64,000 nt of DNA from Arcticibacter sp. (GCA_021155045.1 JAJNQB010000014.1:224029-288028); one strand, 5' to 3'. Counted from the first letter of the stretch, positions 8,608-16,981 are shown. Program-made: numbers and translations. Notes: generated by a model from the sequence alone, not told the origin.

Positions 8608-8958
8608 ATGAAAAAAATATATTACCTCAGCACATGCTCAACTTGCACACGCATTATCAATGAGCTTAGTTTAAAAGAAAAGAAATTTATTTTTCAAGAC
8701 ATTAAAACAGAAAAAATTACTACTGCCCAATTAACAGAAATGAAAAAAATGGCTGGCAGCTATGAAGCTTTGTTTAGTCGTGTTGCAATGAAATACAGAG
8801 CATTAGGATTGGATAAGAAGAAATTAACAGAAGATGATTACAGAAAATATATTTTAGAAGAATACACCTTTTTAAAACGCCCTGTAATTATTATCAATGA
8901 TAAAATATTTATTGGAAATTCGAAAAACACAATTGCTCAAGCTAAAGAAAACATCTAA
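8608..8958 (+). CDS. ArsC/Spx-family thioredoxin-fold protein
   Basis: The protein has 116 residues, the usual ArsC family size. A CxxC redox pair is visible at C10 and C13 (LSTCSTCTR), and the conserved KRPVIIIND segment lies near the C-terminus. The family includes arsenate reductases and Spx-like regulators; no ars genes are nearby, so arsenate reduction is not supported by context. It starts 12 bp after metX and lies 2 bp before the EamA transporter gene, so the three are probably co-transcribed. The substrate is unknown. Confidence 0.85.
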   Translation: MKKIYYLSTCSTCTRIINELSLKEKKFIFQDIKTEKITTAQLTEMKKMAGSYEALFSRVAMKYRALGLDKKKLTEDDYRKYILEEYTFLKRPVIIINDKIFIGNSKNTIAQAKENI

Positions 8959-8960
8959 AA

Positions 8961-9869
8961 ATGAGCAAATCGTTACAAGCACATCTTGCTTTACTTGTTG
9001 TTAATTTAATTTATGGAGCAAATTATTCCATTGCTAAAGAAGTTATGCCTGCTTACGTACAACCTTTTGCATTTGTACTTTTACGTGTTGGTGGTGCATT
9101 AGTCTTATTTTGGATTGTTGGCACATTTTTTATCAAAGAAAAAATTGATAAAAAAGATTTATCCCGATTCGCCCTTCTTGCATTATTTGGTGTTGCTTGT
9201 AACCAATTATTGTTTTTAAAAGGATTAAGCTTAACTACTCCCATAAACGCGGCTATCATAATGATTTCAAATCCTATTGTGGTTTTGCTTATAGCCGCTG
9301 CTGTTTTAAAAGAAAAAGTTTCCATTCAAAAATTAGTAGGTATTGGTTTGGGTATTTCTGGCGCATTGCTTTTATTGCTTTTTAATAAATCTTTTTCGAT
9401 TGGCTCTGAAACAATGTCGGGCGACATTATGATTTTAGTAAACTCCATTTCATGGGCTATGTATTTAGTTTTGGTAAAACCATTGATGAAAAAATACAAT
9501 ACATTCACCATTGTAAAATGGGTATTTCTTTTTGGATTTTTTTATGTTTTGCCTTTCGCATTTTCAGAAATAAAAGAAGTACAATGGGAACAAATGCCAA
9601 GTAAAATATATTGGGATATTGGTTTTGTAGTAATAGGAACTACATTTTTTGCCTATGTTTTAAATACTTATGCTTTAAGAGCGTTAAGCCCATCGGTTGT
9701 AAGTATCTACATTTATTTACAACCTTTTTTAGCTACTCTTTTTGCCGTATTCATTTATAGAAACGATACTTTAGACTTGCGCAAAATTACTGCTGCTGTA
9801 TTAATTGTTTTGGGTGTTTACTTAGTGAGTTTTCCTTTTAAAAAAGCGGATAATAAAATAAAGGAGTAG
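8961..9869 (+). CDS. EamA/DMT-family membrane transporter
   Basis: The protein has 302 residues with about ten hydrophobic helices arranged as two EamA repeats (about 5-140 and 152-293). The typical NLIYGANYSIAKE start of repeat one is present, and the second repeat ends in an IYLQPFLATLFAV-type segment. Members export amino acids or other small metabolites through the inner membrane. The gene follows the ArsC-like gene after 2 bp, suggesting translation coupling. The substrate cannot be read from the sequence. Confidence 0.9.
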   Translation: MSKSLQAHLALLVVNLIYGANYSIAKEVMPAYVQPFAFVLLRVGGALVLFWIVGTFFIKEKIDKKDLSRFALLALFGVACNQLLFLKGLSLTTPINAAIIMISNPIVVLLIAAAVLKEKVSIQKLVGIGLGISGALLLLLFNKSFSIGSETMSGDIMILVNSISWAMYLVLVKPLMKKYNTFTIVKWVFLFGFFYVLPFAFSEIKEVQWEQMPSKIYWDIGFVVIGTTFFAYVLNTYALRALSPSVVSIYIYLQPFLATLFAVFIYRNDTLDLRKITAAVLIVLGVYLVSFPFKKADNKIKE

Positions 9870-9880
9870 ACGAAAAATCT

Positions 9881-9888
9881 TACATTTG
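9881..9888 (+). promoter_or_regulatory. putative -7 box (TACATTTG) of yicC
   Basis: TACATTTG matches TAnnTTTG and lies 20 bases before the ATG at 9908, giving a leader of about 12-15 bases. Confidence 0.5.
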
Positions 9889-9907
9889 CTTATATATAAA
9901 TTGCATT

Positions 9908-10786
9908 ATGACATTTAAATCAATGACCGGCTTTGGGAAAGCTACACAAGAAATTGTAGGCAAAAAAATTATTGTTGAAATACGCTCACTTAACAGCAAG
10001 CAGCTTGACTTAAACTTAAGAATTCCTTATTTATACAAAGAAAAAGAGCTTGAATTACGCACCGAAATTGCAAAACAACTAGAGCGTGGAAAAATTGATT
10101 TAAATATTTACTGTGAATCTACACAAGAAACTCTTCCTGTAAATCTGAATAAAGAACTAGTTAAAACATATTATCATGAATTAAAAAAGCTTTCAGAAGA
10201 TTTAAACGAAACAAAAAGCGATTTACTTTCCTTGTCGCTAAAAATGCCAGATGTGATGAAAGCAGAAAGAGAAACAATAGAGTTAGATGAACAAGAATGG
10301 AAAGAAGTTAAGTCTGTTGTAAATAAAGCCATTGAAGCTTTTCAAAAATTCAGAGATGATGAAGGAAAAACGTTAGAAAACGAGTTTAACACTCGGATTT
10401 CTATTGTTGAAAAACTATTGAATGAGGTAATTTCTTTTGACAATCCAAGAGTGGAAAATATAAAAAACAGAATAAAAAATAATTTAGAAGAAGTAATCGA
10501 TATAAACAAAATTGATAAAAATCGTTTTGAGCAAGAATTAATTTATTACATCGAAAAGCTTGATATTACCGAAGAAAAGCTTCGATTAAAAACACATCTT
10601 GATTATTTTAAAAGTACCATGAAAGAGCCCGGTAGCGGAAGAAAGCTTGGATTTATTTCACAAGAAATAGGAAGAGAAATAAATACGATTGGCTCTAAAG
10701 CAAACGATGCAACAATTCAAAAAATTGTTGTACAAATGAAAGATGAATTAGAAAAAATAAAAGAACAGATGTTGAATGTGCTTTAG
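9908..10786 (+). CDS. yicC: YicC/YloC family endoribonuclease
   Basis: The protein has 292 residues and the family signature MTGFGKA at the start, followed by the VEIRSLNSKQLDLNLRIP segment. The C-terminal DUF1732 part (about 205-292) has KSTMKEPGSGRKLGFISQEIGREINTIGSKAND. YicC proteins act as cytosolic endoribonucleases in RNA turnover. In many bacteria yicC is directly followed by gmk; here a GIY-YIG gene and palindromic repeats (10787-11267) separate them. The stop codon directly abuts the first repeat. Confidence 0.92.
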   Translation: MTFKSMTGFGKATQEIVGKKIIVEIRSLNSKQLDLNLRIPYLYKEKELELRTEIAKQLERGKIDLNIYCESTQETLPVNLNKELVKTYYHELKKLSEDLNETKSDLLSLSLKMPDVMKAERETIELDEQEWKEVKSVVNKAIEAFQKFRDDEGKTLENEFNTRISIVEKLLNEVISFDNPRVENIKNRIKNNLEEVIDINKIDKNRFEQELIYYIEKLDITEEKLRLKTHLDYFKSTMKEPGSGRKLGFISQEIGREINTIGSKANDATIQKIVVQMKDELEKIKEQMLNVL

Positions 10787-10820
10787 TTCATTACGAATGT
10801 ACCGAAGCAATCTCTATACT
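10787..10820 (+). repeat. REP-like palindromic repeat, copy 1
   Basis: TTCATTACGA...CCGAAGCAATCTCTA starts at the first base after the yicC stop. With copy 2 (inverted, 36 bases further) it forms a REPIN-like inverted pair. Confidence 0.6.
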
Positions 10821-10856
10821 AAGAAATGATAATTAAATAATGAAATGATAAACCCA

Positions 10857-10890
10857 TAGATTGCTTCAGTCGTGCCTCCTTCGCAATGAC
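10857..10890 (-). repeat. REP-like palindromic repeat, copy 2 (inverted)
   Basis: On the minus strand it reads GTCATTGCGAAGGAGGCACG and continues ACTGAAGCAATCTA, the same core as copy 1 in opposite orientation. Confidence 0.65.
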
Positions 10891-10903
10891 GAAAACGAAA
10901 TGA

Positions 10904-10932
10904 GTCATTGCGAGCGCAGCGAAGCAATCTCC
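10904..10932 (+). repeat. REP-like palindromic repeat, copy 3 (left border of the GIY-YIG gene)
   Basis: GTCATTGCGAGCGCAGCGAA followed by GCAATCTCC lies 10 bases before the GIY-YIG start codon and is inverted relative to copy 4. Confidence 0.65.
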
Positions 10933-10942
10933 ACGAACTAAT

Positions 10943-11233
10943 ATGATAGTTAGATATTTTGTTTATATAATGACTAATGCAAATAACACCGTTTTATATA
11001 CAGGAGTAACCAATAATCTAGAAAAAAGAACATTACAACATAAAGAAAAAATAAATTCAAGTTTTACAAATAAGTATAAAATTGGTAAACTAGTGTATTA
11101 TGAAGTTTTTCATTCGATAAATGATGCAATTACAAGAGAAAAACAAATAAAAGCTGGGTCAAGAAAGAAAAAAGAAATTTTAATAAAAAGAATGAATGAA
11201 ATGTGGAAGGATTTATCCGAAAGCTTTACTTAG
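10943..11233 (+). CDS. small single-domain GIY-YIG endonuclease-like protein
   Basis: The protein has 96 residues, the size of the YhbQ/URI-like single-domain GIY-YIG proteins. The motif is present in degenerate form: FVYIM at 6-10, then LYTGVT at 18-23 (Y19, G21). The conserved arginine is R29 (LEKRTLQHK) and the catalytic glutamate is E66 in TREKQIKAGSRKKKE. The family cuts DNA with one metal ion; solitary members have no settled role. The gene is bordered by inverted palindromic repeats and ends in the right one, so it could depend on or mobilise those repeats. The extra-domain DNA-binding regions of true homing endonucleases are absent. Confidence 0.88.
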   Translation: MIVRYFVYIMTNANNTVLYTGVTNNLEKRTLQHKEKINSSFTNKYKIGKLVYYEVFHSINDAITREKQIKAGSRKKKEILIKRMNEMWKDLSESFT

Positions 11234-11267
11234 AGATCGCTTCGGTGGTGCCTCCCTCACAATGAAC
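11231..11267 (-). repeat. REP-like palindromic repeat, copy 4 (right border of the GIY-YIG gene)
   Basis: On the minus strand it reads GTTCATTGTGAGGGAGGCAC followed by CACCGAAGCGATCTCTA. It provides the TAG stop of the GIY-YIG gene and ends 10 bases before gmk. Confidence 0.65.
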
Positions 11268-11277
11268 AAACAAAAGA

Positions 11278-11844
11278 ATGAACGGCAAATTAATCATATT
11301 CTCAGCGCCATCTGGAGCAGGTAAAACAACAATTGTTCACCATCTGCTAAAAGTTTTTCCAGACTTAGAATTTTCTGTTTCTGCTTGCAGTAGAGAAATG
11401 CGAAAAGGAGAGGAATATGGTCTGGACTATTACTTTTTAACAGTTGATGACTTTAAAGAAAAAATAGAAAAAGAAGAATTTATTGAGTGGGAAGAAGTTT
11501 ATAAAGACAATTTTTACGGAACACTTAAAAGTGAAATTGAACGAATTTGGAAAAAAGGGAAACACGTTATTTTTGATGTAGATGTTATTGGAGGATTAAA
11601 CTTAAAAAAACAATTCGGAGAAAAAGCTCTTTCTGTTTTTGTGATGCCACCAAGCATCGAACATCTTGAAAAACGACTACAATCAAGAGAAACAGAGACA
11701 CCTGAAAGTATTGCACGCAGAATTGGAAAAGCAGAAACAGAATTAAAAACGGCAAGTCAATTTGATAAAATAATTTTAAACGATAATTTAGAAACTGCAT
11801 TTGAAGAAGCAGAAAAAATTGTTGGTGAATTTATAACAGAATAA
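11278..11844 (+). CDS. gmk: guanylate kinase
   Basis: The protein has 188 residues, a typical guanylate kinase size. It phosphorylates GMP to GDP with ATP in the cytosol. The P-loop SAPSGAGKTT is at residues 9-18, the GMP-binding SACSREMRKGEEYGLDYYFL segment follows, and the lid region SRETETPESIARRI lies at about 135-149. It lies 3 bp before the amidohydrolase gene on the same strand, so the two are probably co-transcribed. Confidence 0.96.
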   Translation: MNGKLIIFSAPSGAGKTTIVHHLLKVFPDLEFSVSACSREMRKGEEYGLDYYFLTVDDFKEKIEKEEFIEWEEVYKDNFYGTLKSEIERIWKKGKHVIFDVDVIGGLNLKKQFGEKALSVFVMPPSIEHLEKRLQSRETETPESIARRIGKAETELKTASQFDKIILNDNLETAFEEAEKIVGEFITE

Positions 11845-11847
11845 AAA

Positions 11848-12867
11848 ATGGGAAAAATTTTAACGATTGATATTCACACACATATTTTACCAGAAAACAT
11901 TCCACATTGGAAAGAAAAATTTGGCTATGGCGGTTTTATTCAATTAGAACATCACAAACCATGTTGCGCAAAAATGATTCGTGATGATGGAAAATTTTTC
12001 AGAGAGATTGAAGATAATTGTTGGAGTGCCGAAAAAAGAATTCAGGAATGCAATCATCATCATGTGGATGTTCAAGTACTTTCTACTGTTCCTGTAATGT
12101 TTAGCTATTGGGCAAAACCACAAGACTGTTTAAACCTTTCTATGTTTCTGAATGACCATATTGCAGATATTGTTCAGCGTTATCCAAAACGCTTTATTGG
12201 ACTTGGAACAATTCCAATGCAAGCTCCTGATTTGGCAGTAAAAGAATTAGAACGCTGTAAAAAAATTGGACTGGTAGGAATTCAAATAGGAACAAACATC
12301 AATCAAGAAAATTTAAACGAAGAAAAATATTTTGCAATTTTTAAAGCATGTGAAGAGCTGGGCATGGCTGTTTTTATTCATCCATGGGAAATGATGGGCG
12401 AACAAAACATGCAACGTTATTGGTTACCTTGGTTAGTAGGTATGCCAGCAGAAACATCAAGAGCCGCTTGTTCTTTAATATTTGGAGGAATTTTAGAACG
12501 TTTACCAAACTTACGAATTGCTTTTGCACATGGAGGAGGTTCTTTCCCTGCAACCATAGGACGTATAGAACATGGCTTTAATTGCCGACCAGATTTAGTT
12601 GCAATAGATAACAACATTAACCCTAAAGAATATTTAGGAAAATTTTGGATAGACAGTTTAGTACATGATGAACAAATGTTAGATTTTGTTGTTGGAATGT
12701 TTGGCGCAAATCGTGTGGCATTGGGAACCGATTATCCTTTTCCATTAGGTGAATTAGAACCAGGAAAACTAATTAAAGAAATGCCTTACGAACGAGATGT
12801 AAAAGAATTGCTTTTAAATGGTTCTGCTTTAGAATGGCTAAATTTGAAAAAAGAAATGTTCTTATAA
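11848..12867 (+). CDS. ACMSD-like amidohydrolase (aminocarboxymuconate-semialdehyde decarboxylase)
   Basis: The protein has 339 residues, close to the 330-340 of ACMSD (2-amino-3-carboxymuconate-6-semialdehyde decarboxylase) of tryptophan catabolism. It has the metal-binding HTH (H10, H12), a central FIHPWEMM, FAHGGGSFP and the GTDYPFPLGE aspartate, in the order expected for the amidohydrolase family. The conserved active-site stretch GGSFPATIGRIEHGF fits ACMSD well. No other kynurenine-pathway gene is in the window, and gmk precedes it by 3 bp. The last 6 bases overlap the end of the convergent superoxide dismutase gene. A related decarboxylase activity is possible. Confidence 0.82.
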   Translation: MGKILTIDIHTHILPENIPHWKEKFGYGGFIQLEHHKPCCAKMIRDDGKFFREIEDNCWSAEKRIQECNHHHVDVQVLSTVPVMFSYWAKPQDCLNLSMFLNDHIADIVQRYPKRFIGLGTIPMQAPDLAVKELERCKKIGLVGIQIGTNINQENLNEEKYFAIFKACEELGMAVFIHPWEMMGEQNMQRYWLPWLVGMPAETSRAACSLIFGGILERLPNLRIAFAHGGGSFPATIGRIEHGFNCRPDLVAIDNNINPKEYLGKFWIDSLVHDEQMLDFVVGMFGANRVALGTDYPFPLGELEPGKLIKEMPYERDVKELLLNGSALEWLNLKKEMFL

Positions 12868-13617
12868 ATTATACAACCCTTCCGCCATCTCCCAATTAAC
12901 AACATTCCAAAAAGAAGTAATATAATCAGCTCTGCGGTTTTGGTTTTTTAAATAATATGCATGTTCCCAAACATCTAACGCAAGTATTACATTTCCTTTA
13001 ACTTCTATTTCAGTTAAATTCATTAATGGATTATCTTGATTAGCAGTTGATGTAATGGCAAGTTTGCCTTCTTTTGTTTTTACTAGCCAAGCCCATCCAG
13101 AACCAAACCGTTTCATGGCAGCCTCTGTAAATTGTTTTTTAAATTCTTCCGTTGAACCAAATTCTTTTTTAATTGCCTCTGCTAATTTTCCTGTTGGCTC
13201 TCCTCCTCCTTTTGGGCTTATCATTGTCCAAAACAAGCTGTGATTATAATGTCCACCAGCATTATTTCTTAATGCAGCAGGAAGTTTTGCTATTTTTTCA
13301 AAAATATTCTCAAACGTTTGTGGGCTTCCTAAAATGTTTCCATCAACAGTTTCTAAAGCTTTGTTCAAATTGGCAACATATCCTTGATGATGCTTGCTAT
13401 GATGAATTTCCATTGTAAGTTTATCAATGTGAGGTTCCAAAGCATCATAGGCATAAGGCAATGCAGGTAATGTATATTTTCCAGCATCAATAGGTAAAAT
13501 TTCTTTTTCTAAAAAAGAAGAAGCAACGGTTGTTGCTTTAATAATTTCAGAACTAGCAATAGCACCTAATGTAAGTGCTGCAGCTTTTTTAAAAAATTTT
13601 CTTCTTGAGTTTTCCAT
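12862..13617 (-). CDS. superoxide dismutase (Fe/Mn) with a Tat-type signal
   Basis: The protein has 251 residues, about 45 more than a cytosolic enzyme. Residues 4-22 look like a twin-arginine signal (SRRKFFKKAAALTLGAIAS), suggesting export in folded, metal-loaded form. The enzyme part starts at about 48 (YTLPALPYAYDALEPHIDKL). Ligands are H72 (MEIHHSKHHQ), the histidine in NNAGGHYNHSLFW, and the Asp and His of DVWEHAYYL. It converts superoxide to peroxide and oxygen, probably in the periplasm. Iron or manganese preference cannot be read reliably. It overlaps the convergent ACMSD-like gene by 6 bp. Confidence 0.93.
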   Translation of the reverse strand: MENSRRKFFKKAAALTLGAIASSEIIKATTVASSFLEKEILPIDAGKYTLPALPYAYDALEPHIDKLTMEIHHSKHHQGYVANLNKALETVDGNILGSPQTFENIFEKIAKLPAALRNNAGGHYNHSLFWTMISPKGGGEPTGKLAEAIKKEFGSTEEFKKQFTEAAMKRFGSGWAWLVKTKEGKLAITSTANQDNPLMNLTEIEVKGNVILALDVWEHAYYLKNQNRRADYITSFWNVVNWEMAEGLYNL

Positions 13618-13632
13618 TTTTATTTTGTTTTA

Positions 13633-13655
13633 GTCATTGTAATTATCGCAACAAT
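13633..13655 (+). repeat. eroded REP-like repeat, left half of an inverted pair
   Basis: GTCATTGTAATTATCGCAAC followed by AAT resembles the left repeat type next to the GIY-YIG gene, but with several changes. It faces the better preserved copy at 13671-13708. Confidence 0.35.
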
Positions 13656-13670
13656 AAACCCATACTTGTA

Positions 13671-13708
13671 CTGATATTGCTACAGTCGTTTCTCTTTCGC
13701 AATGGCGT
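13671..13708 (-). repeat. REP-like palindromic repeat without a GIY-YIG gene
   Basis: On the minus strand the sequence has CATTGCGAAAGAGAAACGAC followed by TGTAGCAATATCAG. It matches copy 2 (10857-10890) at most positions and lies between the superoxide dismutase and biotin carrier genes. Confidence 0.55.
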
Positions 13709-13726
13709 AAAAGAATAATTTGCTAA

Positions 13727-14257
13727 CTACACAAAATTTATAAGCACTTGATTCTTCTCCACTGCCATTCCTTTTTTCACATTTATTTTTTTAACAATAC
13801 CGTCTGTTGGAGATTTTAAAATGTTTTCCATTTTCATGGCTTCTAATACTAAAATGGCGTCTCCTTTTTTTACTTCATCTCCTTCATTCACTCTTACATC
13901 AAGAACCAAACCAGGCATAGGAGCTTTTACTTCATTTACTTTATTTGCATTCAAGTTATCCATTCCAAGACTTTTTAACAATTCGTCAAACTTATCTTTT
14001 ACTTGAATTTGATAATTAGTGCCATTCACATTTATTGTAAATGTTTTTTCTCTTACATCAGCTTTTACAACTTGTGCTGTAAAAGATTTATTGTTTTTGA
14101 TGATATGAAAAACATTCTCTTTTATTTCAATTTTATCCCAATCAAATTTTTGAGAATCAATTGTTCCTTCGTTTGCCCCATCAAAATAGATTACAAACTC
14201 TGTTTTTTCATTTACTTTTACTTTCAACATAATACTATTATTTGTTTCAAAAATCAT
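13727..14257 (-). CDS. biotin carboxyl carrier protein (biotinyl domain)
   Basis: The protein has 176 residues. The C-terminal biotinyl domain (about 108-176) has the biotinylation motif EAMKMEN with K142, preceded by KAPMPGLVLDVRVNEGDEV. The N-terminal half is the beta-rich lead-in found in Bacteroidota carriers for propionyl-CoA or related acyl-CoA carboxylases. No carboxylase subunit is adjacent. A methylmalonyl-CoA mutase chaperone gene (meaB, 49482) elsewhere in the window agrees with propionate metabolism, but this is only suggestive. An internal ATG at 14230 (MLKVKVNE) is also a possible start. Confidence 0.9.
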   Translation of the reverse strand: MIFETNNSIMLKVKVNEKTEFVIYFDGANEGTIDSQKFDWDKIEIKENVFHIIKNNKSFTAQVVKADVREKTFTINVNGTNYQIQVKDKFDELLKSLGMDNLNANKVNEVKAPMPGLVLDVRVNEGDEVKKGDAILVLEAMKMENILKSPTDGIVKKINVKKGMAVEKNQVLINFV

Positions 14258-14359
14258 TATAAAAGTACATATTTCAAATCAATATTGCCACTCATCACAT
14301 AAAATTTGAAATCTACTTTATTTTCACAACCTTTGGAACGCTAAAAATTAAAATACAAA

Positions 14360-16981
14360 ATGAAAAGAACATTTATATTCATTACGCTTGTTGCAACCAC
14401 ACTGTTTTCTTGTGGAATATTTAATAATACAAAAAAAAACAAATCTGACAGTTGGACGGGTGTTACGTTGGATACATTAACAATAACACCCAAAACCCCT
14501 GAGCCGGATAAATACCAAGCATCCGTTACTCGTGTAAACGATATTATACATACAAAACTGGATGTTAGTTTTGATTGGGTAAAACAATATTTATACGGAA
14601 AAGCAACCATCACTTTAAAACCTTATTTCTATCCAACATCCACGCTTATGTTGGATGCAAGAGGAATGGATATTAAAGAAGTTTCATTAGTAGTAGATAA
14701 AAACAAAACGCCATTAACATATAAATATGAAAATGATGTTATCACAATTACACTAAACAAAGAATATAAAGCCATTGAAACTTATACTGTTTTTATTGAA
14801 TATATATCAAAACCAAATGAACTAAAAAGCGGAGGAAGTGCTGCTATAACAGATGATAAAGGATTATATTTTATAAATGCCGATGGTTCAGAAAAAAATA
14901 AACCTCAACAAATTTGGACACAAGGAGAAACGGAATCTAATTCTGCATGGTTTCCAACGATTGACAAACCAAACGAAAGAATGACGCAAGAAATTTATAT
15001 TACGGTAGATAAAAAATACACTACACTTTCTAATGGCGAATTAAATTCTTCTTTCGATAATGGAGATGGAACGCGAACAGATTATTGGAAAATGGATTTG
15101 CCACATGCTCCTTATTTAACAATGATGGCAATTGGAGAGTTTGCGGTAATAAAAGATAATAAATGGAGAGGAAAAGAAGTAAATTACTATGTAGAAAAAG
15201 AATACGAACCCCACGCAAAAGCTATATTTGGTAATACTCCCGAAATGCTAGAATTTTATTCAAATAAACTTGGAGTACAATATCCTTGGAGTAAATATTC
15301 ACAAGTTGTAGTTCGTGATTATGTTTCGGGAGCAATGGAAAATACGAGCGCCACATTGCATGGCGAATTTCTTCAAAAAACAGATAGAGAATTATTAGAC
15401 CATAACAATGAATCAATTATTGCGCACGAATTGTTTCATCAATGGTTTGGAGATTTGGTTACATGCGAATCGTGGAGTAACCTACCATTAAACGAATCAT
15501 TTGCAACATACGGAGAATATTTGTGGGAAGAATACAAATATGGTCGTGATGCTGCTGATTTACACAGCGCACAATCAAGAGCTGGCTATTTTGCGGAGTC
15601 TTCCAGAAAACAAGTGGAACTCATTCGTTTCCATTATGATGATAAAGAAGATATGTTTGATGGACACAGTTACAACAAAGGCGGACAGGTATTACACATG
15701 CTTAGAACGTACGTTGGAGATGATGCATTTTTTGCCTCCTTAAAATTATACTTAGAAACAAATAAATACACTTCTGTTGAAATTCATCAACTGCGTTTAG
15801 CATTTGAACAAGTTACAGGTGAAGATTTAAACTGGTTTTTTAACCAATGGTTTTTATCAACAGGTCATCCCGATTTAATTTTCAAAACCAATTATAATGT
15901 TTCAACAAAAAAAGTAAGTGTTCAAATAAAACAAGTACAAGATTTTAGCAAAACACCTTTGTTTAAATTGCCAATGTATATCGATTTATACGTTAATGGA
16001 AAAGTTGAACGCAATAAAATTATTGTTACAAAAGCAGACGAAACATTTGAATTTGCAGTAGAAAACAAACCATCTCTTGTAAATATAGATGCAACAAAAT
16101 CTACCTTATGTATAAAAAATGAAACAAAATCTACGGAAGAATGGGCTTTTCAGTATTCAAATGCTCCTTTGTATTTAGATAGGTTTGAGGCGCTAACACA
16201 ACTGGTTTCAAAAACAAAAGATACCATTGCAAATAATAGTATCATAAAAGCACTTAACGATAAATTTTGGAGTTTACGCAATGATGCTATCAGCATGCTT
16301 AAAAACTTACCAGCAGGAAATGAAAAAGTAATTAAAGAAAAATTGGTTGCAATAGCCGTGAATGATGACAAAGCAACCGTACGTGCTGCAGCAATTGATT
16401 ATTTATCTGAAAATTATAAAGATGAAGATTTGCAACCTCTTTATAAAAATGCGTTAAATGATAAATCTTATGGAGTACTTGGTTCAGCATTAATTGCAAT
16501 CGGAAAAGCAAATGCAAAAGAAGCAATGGCATTGGCAAAACAATACGAAAACGAAAAAAGCAATGATGTTCTTTTTGCTGTTGGTGATTTATATGCAACG
16601 TATGGGAATGACGATAACAATGATTTTTTCTTGAAAAATGCAGACAAGTTTAATGGTTTTTCTAAAATTGGTTTTATTAGCCAATACACTACATTCTTGA
16701 AAAAAGCACAAAAAGATGAAACGGTAAATATTGGCTCTAAAGTGCTACACACCATTGCAACAGAGCAAGGAACAAGTAAATGGGTTGCATATTATGCAAA
16801 AAAATCAATTAAGGAATTAGCAAATATGTATGGCGATAAAGAGTTTAAAGCATCACAAAAATTAAAAGACTTAAAAGCAGCTAATCCAAATGCTGGCGGA
16901 ACTCAAGAATTGGAAAGTCAAATTGAAAATGCTCAAAATCAAAAACAGAAATTAATGGATTTGTATAATAGTATTAATTAG
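14360..16981 (+). CDS. M1 family zinc aminopeptidase, lipoprotein
   Basis: The protein has 873 residues. A lipoprotein signal ends at LFSCG (C18), so it is probably anchored in the outer membrane or periplasm. The exopeptidase motif GAMEN is followed by the gluzincin site HELFHQWFGD (H356, E357, H360) and the third ligand E379 in LPLNESF. A beta-sandwich precedes and a helical HEAT-like region follows the catalytic domain (about 600-870). It removes N-terminal residues from peptides, probably for nutrient use. It is monocistronic, with a 163-bp gap after it that shows no further feature. Confidence 0.94.
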   Translation: MKRTFIFITLVATTLFSCGIFNNTKKNKSDSWTGVTLDTLTITPKTPEPDKYQASVTRVNDIIHTKLDVSFDWVKQYLYGKATITLKPYFYPTSTLMLDARGMDIKEVSLVVDKNKTPLTYKYENDVITITLNKEYKAIETYTVFIEYISKPNELKSGGSAAITDDKGLYFINADGSEKNKPQQIWTQGETESNSAWFPTIDKPNERMTQEIYITVDKKYTTLSNGELNSSFDNGDGTRTDYWKMDLPHAPYLTMMAIGEFAVIKDNKWRGKEVNYYVEKEYEPHAKAIFGNTPEMLEFYSNKLGVQYPWSKYSQVVVRDYVSGAMENTSATLHGEFLQKTDRELLDHNNESIIAHELFHQWFGDLVTCESWSNLPLNESFATYGEYLWEEYKYGRDAADLHSAQSRAGYFAESSRKQVELIRFHYDDKEDMFDGHSYNKGGQVLHMLRTYVGDDAFFASLKLYLETNKYTSVEIHQLRLAFEQVTGEDLNWFFNQWFLSTGHPDLIFKTNYNVSTKKVSVQIKQVQDFSKTPLFKLPMYIDLYVNGKVERNKIIVTKADETFEFAVENKPSLVNIDATKSTLCIKNETKSTEEWAFQYSNAPLYLDRFEALTQLVSKTKDTIANNSIIKALNDKFWSLRNDAISMLKNLPAGNEKVIKEKLVAIAVNDDKATVRAAAIDYLSENYKDEDLQPLYKNALNDKSYGVLGSALIAIGKANAKEAMALAKQYENEKSNDVLFAVGDLYATYGNDDNNDFFLKNADKFNGFSKIGFISQYTTFLKKAQKDETVNIGSKVLHTIATEQGTSKWVAYYAKKSIKELANMYGDKEFKASQKLKDLKAANPNAGGTQELESQIENAQNQKQKLMDLYNSIN

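Larger units (their letters stand above)
10787..11267 (+). mobile_element. candidate GIY-YIG/palindromic-repeat unit between yicC and gmk
   Basis: The segment contains four imperfect copies of one palindromic repeat: plus-oriented at 10787-10820 and 10904-10932, and minus-oriented at 10857-10890 and 11231-11267. A GIY-YIG gene (10943-11233) lies between the inner pair, which act like terminal inverted repeats. The shared core reads TCATTGCGAG followed by a variable middle and GAAGCAATCTC. The gene's stop codon TAG is the first triplet of the right repeat. Interruption of a normally adjacent gene pair supports insertion. Mobility itself is inference. Confidence 0.55.

Noticed and set aside
10787..11267. 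CRISPR array
   Set aside because: The repeats are imperfect, inverted and unevenly spaced, with a gene between them, and no cas genes are present.
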